Position numbers and translations under genes: made by a program | NCBI GenBank assembly: GCA_038230975.1 | Contig: JBBRMF010000009.1 | Location: 1-43,596, forward strand | DNA: 43,596 nt | DNA from: JANXVV01 sp038230975 | GTDB lineage: Bacteria > Planctomycetota > Phycisphaerae > Tepidisphaerales > Tepidisphaeraceae | Direction of reading: 5' to 3' | In this document: one piece after another, positions 6,620 through 14,066 of the stretch | How the letters are laid out: the number at the start of each line of letters is the position of its first letter | Numbering within the stretch: the stretch's first letter is position 1 | Notes under the pieces: model-generated | The model's database searches: none | Told to the model about the DNA's origin: nothing | The model's input: the letters and a program-made list of their open reading frames with translations, nothing else

Positions 6620-6847
6620 ATGGCAGATATTGAATCCATGAAAACTTTGAGCTTAGTAAAAGGCCAGCATCAGTTCTGCTTCCGGTATGAGTCCGGACAG
6701 GAATCAAAGGTGCTGGATGCGCTGGTGGAATTGGTCAACAAGCGGCAGCATTCCTTCGACTGGTTCGATGCCGCGGTGCTGTCACATCAACTTGGTCAAC
6801 ATTTGGCCAAAGATTTGAAAGCGTATTTGCCGAAGAAAGCTGCATGA
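6620..6847 (+). CDS. Small conserved-looking protein of unknown function
   Basis: 75 residues from ATG 6620 with AGGGAG 9 nt upstream, a good ribosome-binding site. The sequence is soluble, with no signal peptide or membrane segment. A beta strand pair (HQFCFRYESG) is followed by an amphipathic helix (SKVLDALVELVNKRQ), an aromatic patch (HSFDWFDAAVLSHQLGQHL) and a basic C-terminus (LPKKAA). The compact mixed fold and good start support a real gene. I do not recognise a family. It lies 65 nt after the lipoprotein gene and about 210 nt before the recombinase gene, so it may belong to the upstream operon. Confidence 0.65.
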   Translation: MADIESMKTLSLVKGQHQFCFRYESGQESKVLDALVELVNKRQHSFDWFDAAVLSHQLGQHLAKDLKAYLPKKAA

Positions 6848-7056
6848 GCCAATAAATAGTGCATTGATTGACCCGCAGTCTTCATTGATCGTGGGACGCA
6901 CCAGGGAAGCGAGGCACATCCGGAGTGATGGTCATCGCGCGTCCTTCAAGCGGGCCATTCGGAGTCGCCGGCCGAGTGGAACATTTCCGGGCCTCTGTGC
7001 CCTCCAGGAGCAGTGTCAGGTCTTTTGCGCTCTATCGAGCGCCCCGGCCGGTAACT

Positions 7057-8196
7057 ATGAACGCACCCAGCGCCTTTTCCATCTCGCCCTCGGTTCCACC
7101 TCCCACCCATGGCTCCATTCCTCAGGGATACATTCCCGCGAAGAACTCGGACAAAGTTCAGGAGAAGATCTTCACGCCGTTGGTCCGCCAGTTTCTGGAC
7201 TATCTGCGATTGGAGAAACACTTCTCCGAATACACGATCAAGAGCTACGGCGCGGACTTGATCCAGTTCGGCCAATTTCTCGGCAATGAAATCGGCCCGG
7301 GCTCGGGCGATCCGAATCGAGCGAGGATCAGTTCCGAGGCGATCGACGAGAAGAAGCTTAAATGTGAATCGCTGGTCGTTCGAGATTTCCTCAGCTATCT
7401 TTACGGCCAGAATTACACCAAGAGTACCACGGCTCGCAAATTGGCGACTCTTCGGAGCTTCTACAAGTTTCTGATTCGTCGCGGCCTGGTCACAGTCAAC
7501 CCGCTGCTGACCATTCGCACGCCGAAGCAGGAAAAGCGCCTGCCGAAGTGTCTGGATCTCGAGCAGGTTCAAAAGCTGCTCGAGGCTCCGGGTGACGGCG
7601 ACATTCTCGCTGCCCGTGATAAAGCGATGCTGGAAATTCTGTACAGCAGCGGCATCCGCGTCAGCGAACTCGTCGAACTCGACATGAGCGATATGGATCT
7701 GCAGGAAGGCATTCTGCGGGTTCGCGGCAAGGGTCGTAAGGATCGACTCACGCCGATCGGCAGCCAGGCGATCAAGGCTGTGCAGCGATACTTTGAATTG
7801 CGAGCCGTCGATTCCAAGTGTCAACAAGGCCACCACATGACGCGGGTGTTCTTGAACAAACACGGCGAGACGCTGAGCACCCGATCCGTCCGCCGCAAAC
7901 TCGATAAATATCTCGTGGAAGCCGGCCTTGATCCAGGGATCAGCCCGCACACGCTGCGTCACAGCTTCGCCACGCATCTGCTCAACAACGGTGCCGACCT
8001 GCGAAGCGTTCAGGAATTGCTGGGCCATCAGAGCCTGAGCACGACGCAGATCTACACGCATCTGACGACGAGTCGGATGAAAGAGGTTTACGACGGCGCA
8101 CACCCGCGAGCCAATAGCCCGACGATTCCGCACCCGGCATCGAACCCGGGACCGGTCGGGCCGCAGTCGCCGTACTATCCGGCGAAGGCGGGATAA
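7057..8196 (+). CDS. Tyrosine recombinase, XerC/XerD type
   Basis: Site-specific recombinase of the family that resolves chromosome dimers at dif near division. The 379-residue length exceeds the usual 300, through an N-terminal Pro/Ser-rich extension of about 40 residues, an insertion in the N-terminal domain (GNEIGPGSGDPNRARISSEA) and a Pro-rich C-terminal tail of about 35 residues. The core-binding SAM-like domain begins FLDYLRLEKHFSEYTIKSYG. All catalytic residues are visible: Arg201 in GIRVSELVELD, Lys225 in RGKGRKDRLTPI, His298 and Arg301 in PHTLRHSFATHLL, His324 in LLGHQSLSTTQIYTHL, and nucleophile Tyr333. The ATG at 7057 is chosen over the longer frame because the residues before it look non-coding, but a start nearer the core domain cannot be excluded. 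XerC and XerD cannot be told apart here. A strong terminator follows. Confidence 0.9.
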   Translation: MNAPSAFSISPSVPPPTHGSIPQGYIPAKNSDKVQEKIFTPLVRQFLDYLRLEKHFSEYTIKSYGADLIQFGQFLGNEIGPGSGDPNRARISSEAIDEKKLKCESLVVRDFLSYLYGQNYTKSTTARKLATLRSFYKFLIRRGLVTVNPLLTIRTPKQEKRLPKCLDLEQVQKLLEAPGDGDILAARDKAMLEILYSSGIRVSELVELDMSDMDLQEGILRVRGKGRKDRLTPIGSQAIKAVQRYFELRAVDSKCQQGHHMTRVFLNKHGETLSTRSVRRKLDKYLVEAGLDPGISPHTLRHSFATHLLNNGADLRSVQELLGHQSLSTTQIYTHLTTSRMKEVYDGAHPRANSPTIPHPASNPGPVGPQSPYYPAKAG

Positions 8197-8222
8197 GGCT
8201 TACGGACAATTCAATCAAAAAG

Positions 8223-8249
8223 CGGGCGTCTTTTGACGCCCGTTTTTTT
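8223..8249 (+). terminator. Rho-independent terminator
   Basis: A perfect 8-bp stem CGGGCGTC (8223-8230) and GACGCCCG (8235-8242) around a TTTT loop is followed by seven T residues. It lies 27 nt after the recombinase stop and is preceded by an A-run, so it could also act for reverse-strand transcription. Confidence 0.95.
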
Positions 8250-8269
8250 GTTGGTGTCAGGAAATTCGG

Positions 8270-8300
8270 AATGCAACAGAATGCGACAAAATGCAACAGA
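8270..8300. repeat. Short tandem repeat, three units of about 10 bp
   Basis: The units AATGCAACAG, AATGCGACAA and AATGCAACAG follow one another directly, one differing at two positions. It lies just after the terminator in a gene-poor stretch. Confidence 0.7.
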
Positions 8301-8450
8301 TTTGGGGAGTTGGTTGGTCAATAGGTGCGTTGAGGGGCGAACCGCTGGAGGGGTTTTTCTGGCGAACGGGATGGGAAATGTCCTACCTTGCGCGTCGCTC
8401 TATAGGTCCGAACGTAATGTGAAATTGACAGCCGCTAAAGTGCGGATTGC

Positions 8451-8837
8451 GTGCATTGTTTCACGGCTGTATCTTTTATCGTTCAGGGAGTGCGTCGAAC
8501 CACTTCGGAGGATGAGATATGTGAGCATCCTGATGATCTTGTGCCTTTATTTTTAGGCAAAGATCAAACGGACATCGGTGATGACGAAGACGATGATGAT
8601 CGCAGTCACGAGAGTGGGGGATGGCTTTTCGGTGAAGTTTCGACAGCGTTTACGCCGGTCGGTGAAATTGCGGATCGAATGTTTCAAGACGGTGACGACT
8701 GGATCAATCTGCTTGCGATCAAATCGGCGGGCTCCATGCAGTGGAGTGATTGCGGACATTTGTATTTACTGATTCGGCGTAAGCATTTGATCGCCAAAGA
8801 CTTCTCCAGAGTGATCGCGAGCATTGAGTCGAGTTAA
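8451..8837 (+). pseudogene. Probable remnant of a DUF1963 (YwqG-like) gene
   Basis: The open frame has only a weak GTG start and its first 15 or so residues look non-coding. The end is convincing: DDWINLLAIKSAGSMQWSDCGHLY and the following LLIRRKHL then DFSRV correspond to the C-terminus of DUF1963 proteins, where a strand LLLQIDSD is followed by MxWGDxGxLYFWI and then DLxxxxFSRxW. The N-terminal two-thirds of that family is absent, replaced by an acidic low-complexity stretch (DIGDDEDDDD). I therefore read it as a truncated or decayed copy. It could still be expressed as a small acidic protein. Function of the family is poorly known. Confidence 0.4.
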
Positions 8838-8943
8838 CTGTTTGACGTAAGAATTAACCGGGACGGGGCCGTGTCCCTGTGACGAATTGCTGAGGGGAAT
8901 ACTAGGCCTATCCCTGTTTTATTTGTATTTCAGGAAAACAACC

Positions 8944-9531
8944 ATGAATCGAATGAATCCCAAGGTCGATGGCTATGTACGTAAACACAAAAAGTGGCAG
9001 GAGGAATTGCAGAAATTGCGAACGATCATTCTGGATTGTCCGTTGACCGAGGAAGTGAAGTGGCGTGTTCCTTGCTACACGTTTCAGAACAGTAACGTCG
9101 TGATTTTGGGTGGTTTCAAAGAATACTGTGTGCTTAGTTTTGTCAAAGGTGCTTTGCTAAAGGATGCCGATGGTGTTCTGAGCAAACCGGGGGAGAATAC
9201 GCAGTCGGCACGCGTCATTCGATTTACCCAGGTTCGGGAAATCGTTGAAATGGAACCGATCTTGAAAACCTATATCGATGAAGCTATCGAAATGGAAAAA
9301 GCCGGTTTGAAAGTGAAATTGAAAGACATTTCAGAGCGCAAAATTCCTGAAGAGCTTCAAAATAAATTAGATGAAATCCCTTCCTTGAAAACTGCTTTCG
9401 ATGCTTTGACGCCGGGACGGCAAAGAGCCTATCTGCTCCATTTTTCGGCACCCAAACAATCGAAAACCCGGGAATCAAGGGTTGGAAAATGTTTGCCGCA
9501 AATTCTCAATGGAAAGGGATTGGATGATTAG
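8944..9531 (+). CDS. DUF1801 / YdeI-like protein
   Basis: 195 residues, soluble. ATG 8944 is chosen because AGGA lies 8 nt upstream and the longer frame adds a short hydrophobic stretch foreign to the family. The N-terminal part matches the DUF1801 domain: helix MNPKVDGYVRKHKKWQEELQKLRTIIL, then LTEEVKWRVPCYTFQNSNVV with the conserved K-W-x-x-P-x-Y/F, then FKEYCVLSFVKGALLKD. The C-terminal part matches the YdeI/OmpD-associated domain: LTPGRQRAYLLHFSAPKQSKTRESR, with the conserved basic cluster. Such proteins are widespread, probably cytoplasmic, and of unknown biochemical role. The gene is intact in an otherwise eroded neighbourhood, and its base composition is slightly more AT-rich than its neighbours, which may point to acquisition. 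Confidence 0.85.
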   Translation: MNRMNPKVDGYVRKHKKWQEELQKLRTIILDCPLTEEVKWRVPCYTFQNSNVVILGGFKEYCVLSFVKGALLKDADGVLSKPGENTQSARVIRFTQVREIVEMEPILKTYIDEAIEMEKAGLKVKLKDISERKIPEELQNKLDEIPSLKTAFDALTPGRQRAYLLHFSAPKQSKTRESRVGKCLPQILNGKGLDD

Positions 9532-9902
9532 TCCTATCGATGAAATTCAAAAGAGGGCAACATTCATCTTTAAGATACTTCGACTATTGTCGGTCTGAAA
9601 ATATGTTGCAGGCGGCCGGGGTGGCGTGCGAAAAGCGCGATGAGAGGGATGTAGGCTGATTTTCAACGACGACCTTCATGAGCGAAATAAGCGGCGCGTC
9701 AAAACCGCTGGGCGTGCCCAATTCTCCGGGCATAGACAGCGTGTCGGCACCCTCGCGGCGAAAATGCAACCCGGAGACGCTGAGGGGGCGGAGAATTCAA
9801 GAAGAGGGTGTGGGTTCGGCCTCCCGGAACGACGTCCTGGTCTCCTCCAGCTCTGCTCTGTCTCAGCAATCTCCGGTGCGTCAGTGAAACCGGTTTTGTC
9901 TT

Positions 9903-9922
9903 GTGAACTGAAAAAAGTTCAC
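9903..9922. repeat. Perfect 7-bp hairpin
   Basis: GTGAACT (9903-9909) and AGTTCAC (9916-9922) enclose an A-rich loop GAAAAA. There is no downstream T-tract. It lies just before the start-less CxxC fragment. Confidence 0.7.
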
Positions 9923-9932
9923 CTTGGAATGA

Positions 9933-10124
9933 TCCTTTAGGCAAGTAGCCGACCGGGCGTGGGACTGGAGTGATCTGACACGCGAAGCCCCGGAAGGCGA
10001 ACGCGCGAGCATCAAAGCGGTGCAACACTCCGAACACGGTGTGTCGGGATTCCTGCGCGAGATCGAACAATCGCTCAAAGCCTGCACCTACTGCGGACAG
10101 GCGGTGAAACGCGTGTACATCTAG
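9933..10124 (+). pseudogene. Start-less 3' gene fragment with a CxxC motif
   Basis: The frame opens right after a TGA at 9930 and runs 63 codons to TAG at 10122-10124 without a usable early start. The translated text is protein-like: WDWSDLTREAPEGERASIK, an amphipathic helix SGFLREIEQSLKAC, then CTYCGQAVKRVYI with a Cys pair that looks like half a zinc ribbon. It is best read as the 3' end of a gene whose 5' part has been lost. Family not recognised. Confidence 0.35.
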
Positions 10125-10175
10125 TCTACTGGTAAATTCTTCTTCGATCACTTTAATTTACGCGGCGGAGAAAGA

Positions 10176-10219
10176 CCCCTCACCCCGACTTTCCCCCCAT
10201 GAGTAGATGAGGTGAGGGG
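10176..10219. repeat. C-rich/G-rich hairpin repeat
   Basis: CCCCTCACC (10176-10184) and GGTGAGGGG (10211-10219) are exact reverse complements around a 26-nt loop that includes TTCCCCCC. It resembles in composition the element at 5800-5836. It lies about 50 nt upstream of the beta-CASP gene. Confidence 0.8.
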
Positions 10220-10266
10220 ACCGGAGCTTGTTTGCCTCGGGGGTCACTCGGTATTACCTTCTGGGT

Positions 10267-11715
10267 ATGCGAATTCAATTCTGCGGAGCGGATCGAACGG
10301 TGACGGGGTCGTGTCATTTAATTGAGATCAATGGGCTGAGGATTTTGCTGGATGTGGGGATGTATCAGGGTCCGCGCGATGAGGCGCGGCGACTGAATCA
10401 ACTGTTGCCGCCGAACGCGACGCGGATCGATGCGGTCGTGTTGTCGCATGGGCATTTCGATCATTGCGGCAAGCTGCCGGTGCTGGTGAAGGTGGGGTAC
10501 AAGGGGCCAATTTTTTGCACCCCGGCAACCTCGGCGGTGGCTCGGGTTGTATTGGAGGATGCGGGGGCGATTCAGGAGGAAGATGCGCAGTATCTGAATC
10601 GCCGGTCACGCGATCCGCAGGATCATCCGGTGGAGCCGTTGTTTCGGCGGGCGGATGTGCGGGATGTGTTGAAGCTGTTCAAGCCCGTGAAGTATGGGGA
10701 GAAGATGGAATTGGGGAAGGGAGTCTCGTTCACATTTTTTGATGCGGGGCATATCCTTGGGTCGGCGTATGTGGTGCTGGAATGGAGCGAGGGGAACAAG
10801 CCGCACAATTTACTTTTTACGGCAGATGTCGGGCGATATGGCGCGCCGATTTTGAAAGATCCTCATCCGTTGTCGGGTGTGTTTGAAACGGTCATCACCG
10901 AGAGCACTTACGGAAACAACTCGCACGGTGATATCGCGGCGGTGGAGCCGCAGTTGCTGGAGGCGGTGAAATGGTGCGTGGCGAAAAAAAGCCGATTGAT
11001 CGTGCCGTCGTTCGCGGTCGGGCGAACGCAGACGATGCTCTGGTATATGCAGAAGTTTATCTCACAGAAGTTGATCCCAGAAGTGCCGGTGTTTGTCGAC
11101 AGCCCGATGGGAGTGGAGGTCAGTCACATCCATAGTGAATATCGTGAATACTACGATGATGAGACAAATAAGCTGATCGGCCAGAAGGATTTGTTTGGCT
11201 TGTCACGCGTGACGTTTGCATCGAGTTCGCAGCAGAGCAAGGATATCAATGCGCAGCGTGGGCCGTGCGTGATCGTGGCATCGAGCCCGACGTGCGAGTT
11301 TGGGCGTGTGTTGCATCATCTGGTGCAGAGCGTTGAAAGGCCGGATGATATGGTGGTGTTTGTCGGGTGGATTCCACCGCAAACGCTGGGGCGGCGGTTG
11401 CAGGATGGGGATAAACGCGTGCGAATCCTTGATCGATGGTACGATGTTCGATGCCAGGTGCGGACGATCCACGGGTTGAGCGCGCATGCGGATGGGGATG
11501 AGTTGTTGCGATTCCTCGGCCCGACTTTAAAGCCGGAGACGACGGCGTATATCGTGCATGGGGAAGTCGATCAATCGGAAGGCTTTGCCAGGCGACTTCT
11601 CGCGGCAGGCGTGGGGCATACCATCGTGCCGGCGATGGATACATCGGTTTTGACGGTCGCGGCGGTGGGGATTCCGGCATCATCCAGCGGAGTGATGCGA
11701 ACGGATGGGGATTGA
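10267..11715 (+). CDS. Metallo-beta-lactamase/beta-CASP family RNA nuclease
   Basis: 482 residues. A zinc-dependent nuclease of the CPSF73-like branch, expected to cleave or trim RNA in the cytoplasm. The N-terminal lactamase fold starts MRIQFCGADRTVTGSCHLIE and carries the zinc motif SHGHFDHCG (His61, His63, Asp65, His66), with further ligand regions DAGHILGSAYVVLEW and LLFTADVGRYG. The beta-CASP insertion includes VITESTYGNNSHGD and VPSFAVGRTQTMLWYM. The C-terminal part has VIVASSPTCEFGRVLHHL, VVFVGWIPPQTLGRRLQDG and the RMMBL-type TIHGLSAHADGDELLRFLG and VHGEVDQSEGFARRL. The length and order are those of bacterial homologues of CPSF73/Ysh1 rather than of RNase J, which has an extra C-terminal domain. 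ATG 10267 places the first strand correctly. It is followed closely by the PLD-like gene. Confidence 0.9.
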   Translation: MRIQFCGADRTVTGSCHLIEINGLRILLDVGMYQGPRDEARRLNQLLPPNATRIDAVVLSHGHFDHCGKLPVLVKVGYKGPIFCTPATSAVARVVLEDAGAIQEEDAQYLNRRSRDPQDHPVEPLFRRADVRDVLKLFKPVKYGEKMELGKGVSFTFFDAGHILGSAYVVLEWSEGNKPHNLLFTADVGRYGAPILKDPHPLSGVFETVITESTYGNNSHGDIAAVEPQLLEAVKWCVAKKSRLIVPSFAVGRTQTMLWYMQKFISQKLIPEVPVFVDSPMGVEVSHIHSEYREYYDDETNKLIGQKDLFGLSRVTFASSSQQSKDINAQRGPCVIVASSPTCEFGRVLHHLVQSVERPDDMVVFVGWIPPQTLGRRLQDGDKRVRILDRWYDVRCQVRTIHGLSAHADGDELLRFLGPTLKPETTAYIVHGEVDQSEGFARRLLAAGVGHTIVPAMDTSVLTVAAVGIPASSSGVMRTDGD

Positions 11716-11722
11716 TCGGTGG

Positions 11723-11793
11723 GTGGCGTGGGCGTCTCGCCCGGTTTTTTTGTAAACCGATCGAAGAAAGCACGGGCGAGACGCCCTTGCCAC
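11723..11793. repeat. Long interrupted inverted repeat (GGGCGTCTCGCCCG type)
   Basis: GGGCGTCTCGCCCG (11730-11743) pairs exactly with CGGGCGAGACGCCC (11773-11786), and after a short bulge GTGGC (11723-11727) pairs with GCCAC (11789-11793). The loop contains seven T residues (11745-11751). It lies between the beta-CASP gene and the PLD-like gene and probably ends or attenuates transcription; it also looks like a dispersed repeat. Confidence 0.85.
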
Positions 11794-11811
11794 GTTGAAT
11801 GGAGCGCACAG

Positions 11812-12462
11812 ATGCGGCAAGATCCAATGAATGATGTGATTCAGGGGGCACTCGGTTCACCGCGCAAAGCGGTGGTAATGTTGCTGGTGCTCGGGGGATT
11901 TGGCGCGGGGTATTATTTGGGGGGTCATGGATTGCCGGCGGGGATGGTGCCGCCGAATGCGTCTGTGGGTGGGGCGACGCAGGACGGTATTTCGGTGCAT
12001 TTTTCTCCGAAGGGTGGATGTACCGATGCGGTGGTGGCGGAGATCCGTGCGGCGAAGCAGTCGATCCATGTGCAGGCGTACTCGTTTACCTCCAAGGGAA
12101 TCATCGCCGCCCTCACGGATGCCCAGCGACGCGGAGTGAAGGTGACGCTGGTGAACGATAAAAAGGCGGCGGATGAACCGGGTGCAAAAGCATCCGAGGC
12201 GGTGGAGACAGGAATTGAAGTGCGCGTGGATGGGAAACATCCGATTGCCCATAACAAGGTCATGTTGATCGACGGACGAACGATTATTACGGGGAGTTTC
12301 AACTTCACGAATCAGGCGGAGAACAGTAACGCGGAGAATCTGCTGGTGCTTCATGACAAAGCGGAATTGTACAAGGCATATGAAGACAGTTTTCAGCAGC
12401 ATTTAGCGCATTCGGAGGCTTACGTTGCGGGGGAGGGGAAGTCGGCGAGGAGGTCGAGGTAG
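11812..12462 (+). CDS. Membrane-anchored phospholipase D-like protein with one HKD motif
   Basis: 216 residues from ATG 11812, with GGAG 8 nt upstream; ATG 11827 is an alternative. One N-terminal hydrophobic segment (AVVMLLVLGGFGAGYYLGG, about 20-38) should anchor the protein with its catalytic domain outside the cytoplasm. The domain contains VHFSPKGGCTDAVVAEIRAA and KQSIHVQAYSFTSKGIIAAL, then the HKD motif His147, Lys149, Asp154 in HNKVMLIDGRTIITGSFNFT. A single HKD motif and this length are typical of the Nuc endonuclease branch, whose members act as dimers on DNA or phosphodiesters, rather than of the larger two-motif phospholipases. The frame before 11812 crosses an inverted repeat and is not coding. 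The tail is basic (KSARRSR). Confidence 0.88.
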   Translation: MRQDPMNDVIQGALGSPRKAVVMLLVLGGFGAGYYLGGHGLPAGMVPPNASVGGATQDGISVHFSPKGGCTDAVVAEIRAAKQSIHVQAYSFTSKGIIAALTDAQRRGVKVTLVNDKKAADEPGAKASEAVETGIEVRVDGKHPIAHNKVMLIDGRTIITGSFNFTNQAENSNAENLLVLHDKAELYKAYEDSFQQHLAHSEAYVAGEGKSARRSR

Positions 12463-12493
12463 CGATGCTCGATGAGCGGGCGAGATCATCTTC

Positions 12494-14011
12494 TTAACTG
12501 TTGATGATTTCTGTTATCGGTTTCCCATGATCCATGTCCAGCCGTTTGCGACCGGGGATTTCCAGTTTTCGTGAATCGATCCCGAGTTGGTGGAGTACCG
12601 TTGCGTGCAGGTCGGTTACATAGTGCGGGCTTTCGACTGCGTGGAATCCGATTTCATCGGTTGCGCCGTGGGTGATGCCACCTTTGATTCCACCGCCTGC
12701 GAGGAAGGCGCTAAACCCATTGGGGTGATGGTCGCGGCCGGCATTGTCACCCGTGCCTTGCGAGCCGGGTGAGCGACCAAACTCTGTGCCGAAGACGACG
12801 AGCGTTTCATCCAGCAGCCCGCGACATTTGAGGTCGGCAATTAACCCGGCAATGGGGCGGTCTACCTGTGCTGCCAGCTTGCCGTGACCGGCTTTGATGT
12901 CGGCGTGTGAGTCCCAATCCCCACCGCCACCGCCTCCGTGAAAGAGCTGCACGAATCGCACGCCGCGCTCCACCAGGCGGCGGGCCACCAGACATTGTTG
13001 CCCGAAACTTTTTGAATGTGGCTGATCGATTCCGTAGAGCCTGCGGGTTGCTTCCGATTCACTCTCAAGCGTGACCGTCTCCGGAACCGACCGCTGCATC
13101 TGGAATGCCAGCTCGTAAGACTTAATGCGAGCGCGCAAGTCTTTGTCGTCAGGATAATCGACTCCGGCAAAATGATTGAGCTTGCCGAGTAGCCCGAGGT
13201 TAGCCGTCTGTTCTTCCAGCGTGATTGCGGCATCCGCGGACGAGAGGAAAGGAAGCGGTTTTTTCGGATCGACGTTGAGGCGCACACCGGCATATTGTGG
13301 TCCGAGGTACCCGGCGCCGTAAGTCCACGCGCCGCCGCAACAGTCACCGGTGGGGCTGCCGAGGACAACGAACTCCGGCAGGTTCTGGTTCAACGTCGAC
13401 AAACCATAGGTTGCCCAGGAGCCGAGCGTGGGAAAGGTGCCACCTTCACGCGGGTGTCGGCCGTTCTGAAACGTGAGTTGTGCGCCATGATCGTTATGCA
13501 CCGTCCACAGGGAGCGAACGACGGCAATATCATCGGCGCAGGTTTCTCCAATACATTTAAACCAGTCCCCGACGATCAGCCCGGATTTTCCGTAGGCTTT
13601 GTAGCCGGTATTCAGCGGCATGAGTACCTTGCGATTCCCATGATTGGGATTTGCACCGATGACGTTTTTGTTGACCTTCTCCGGATCGAGCGCTGCCTTG
13701 TAGGGTGTGTCGGCTATCGATTTTCCGGCGTACTTGTTCAGTTCCGGTTTGATGTCGAACGACTCGAGGTGCGAAACCCCGCCGCACAGAAAGATCCAGA
13801 TGACTGACTTGGCGCGGGGCGTGAAATGTGCGCGGCCGTCGGAGGGCGTCCATGGCACTTCATGAGCCGATGCTGCCCGGGCCTTCCCGTCACGAAAAAG
13901 CATTGCGCCGAGCGCCAAGCCGGTAAACCCCATCCCCGTGTCAGCCAGAAACGATCGACGTGTTACTCCCGGGCATGGGTGTGATTTACGATTCTTCGGC
14001 GCGTGTGCCAT
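12494..14011 (-). CDS. DUF1501 protein with Tat signal
   Basis: 505 residues. A twin-arginine signal TRRSFLADTGMGFTGLALGA (residues 17-36) indicates folded export to the periplasm. The body is the DUF1501 domain, related to the alkaline phosphatase/sulfatase fold: VIWIFLCGGVSHLESFDIKP near the start, PTLGSWATYGL, a central CLVARRLVERGVRFVQLF, the histidine/aspartate region DWDSHADIKAGHG, LVVFGTEFGRSP, and the C-terminal GRDHHPNGFSAFLAGGGI. The biochemical function of the family is not established; members nearly always sit next to PSD1 (DUF1549/DUF1553) cytochrome genes in planctomycetes, as here, where the partner is 55 nt upstream. It is the last gene of the long minus-strand block. Confidence 0.93.
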   Translation of the reverse strand: MAHAPKNRKSHPCPGVTRRSFLADTGMGFTGLALGAMLFRDGKARAASAHEVPWTPSDGRAHFTPRAKSVIWIFLCGGVSHLESFDIKPELNKYAGKSIADTPYKAALDPEKVNKNVIGANPNHGNRKVLMPLNTGYKAYGKSGLIVGDWFKCIGETCADDIAVVRSLWTVHNDHGAQLTFQNGRHPREGGTFPTLGSWATYGLSTLNQNLPEFVVLGSPTGDCCGGAWTYGAGYLGPQYAGVRLNVDPKKPLPFLSSADAAITLEEQTANLGLLGKLNHFAGVDYPDDKDLRARIKSYELAFQMQRSVPETVTLESESEATRRLYGIDQPHSKSFGQQCLVARRLVERGVRFVQLFHGGGGGGDWDSHADIKAGHGKLAAQVDRPIAGLIADLKCRGLLDETLVVFGTEFGRSPGSQGTGDNAGRDHHPNGFSAFLAGGGIKGGITHGATDEIGFHAVESPHYVTDLHATVLHQLGIDSRKLEIPGRKRLDMDHGKPITEIINS

Positions 14012-14066
14012 AATCTTCCTCGTGGCTGTCTATGCTGATTGCGCATCAATGATGCGCATCAGCCGT

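Larger units (their letters stand above)
8250..8943. other. Gene-poor stretch
   Basis: Apart from the short tandem repeat and the DUF1963-like remnant I see nothing coding on either strand. The long minus-strand frame crossing the recombinase end lacks protein-like character. The stretch ends at the ribosome-binding site of the next gene. Confidence 0.5.
9532..10266. other. Gene-poor stretch with fragments and hairpins
   Basis: No complete gene is supported on either strand. It contains a perfect small hairpin (9903-9922), a start-less open frame with a CxxC pair (9933-10124) and a C-rich/G-rich hairpin repeat (10176-10219). The segment 9580-9890 has overlapping open frames on both strands, none with protein-like character. 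Confidence 0.5.

Noticed and set aside
6946..8133. 395-codon open frame on the minus strand
   Set aside because: It lies entirely antisense to the Xer-type recombinase, whose catalytic motifs are all in the plus frame. The minus translation has no recognisable motif.
7057..8249. The tyrosine recombinase as an integrase of a genomic island
   Set aside because: Its sequence is of XerC/XerD type, there are no phage or conjugation genes nearby, and no attachment-site direct repeats are seen. The only tRNA gene is 27 kb away.
9699..10151. 150-codon open frame on the minus strand
   Set aside because: It spans two hairpin or fragment elements and its translation shows no conserved pattern, being rich in Arg and His as is usual for antisense frames in GC-rich DNA.
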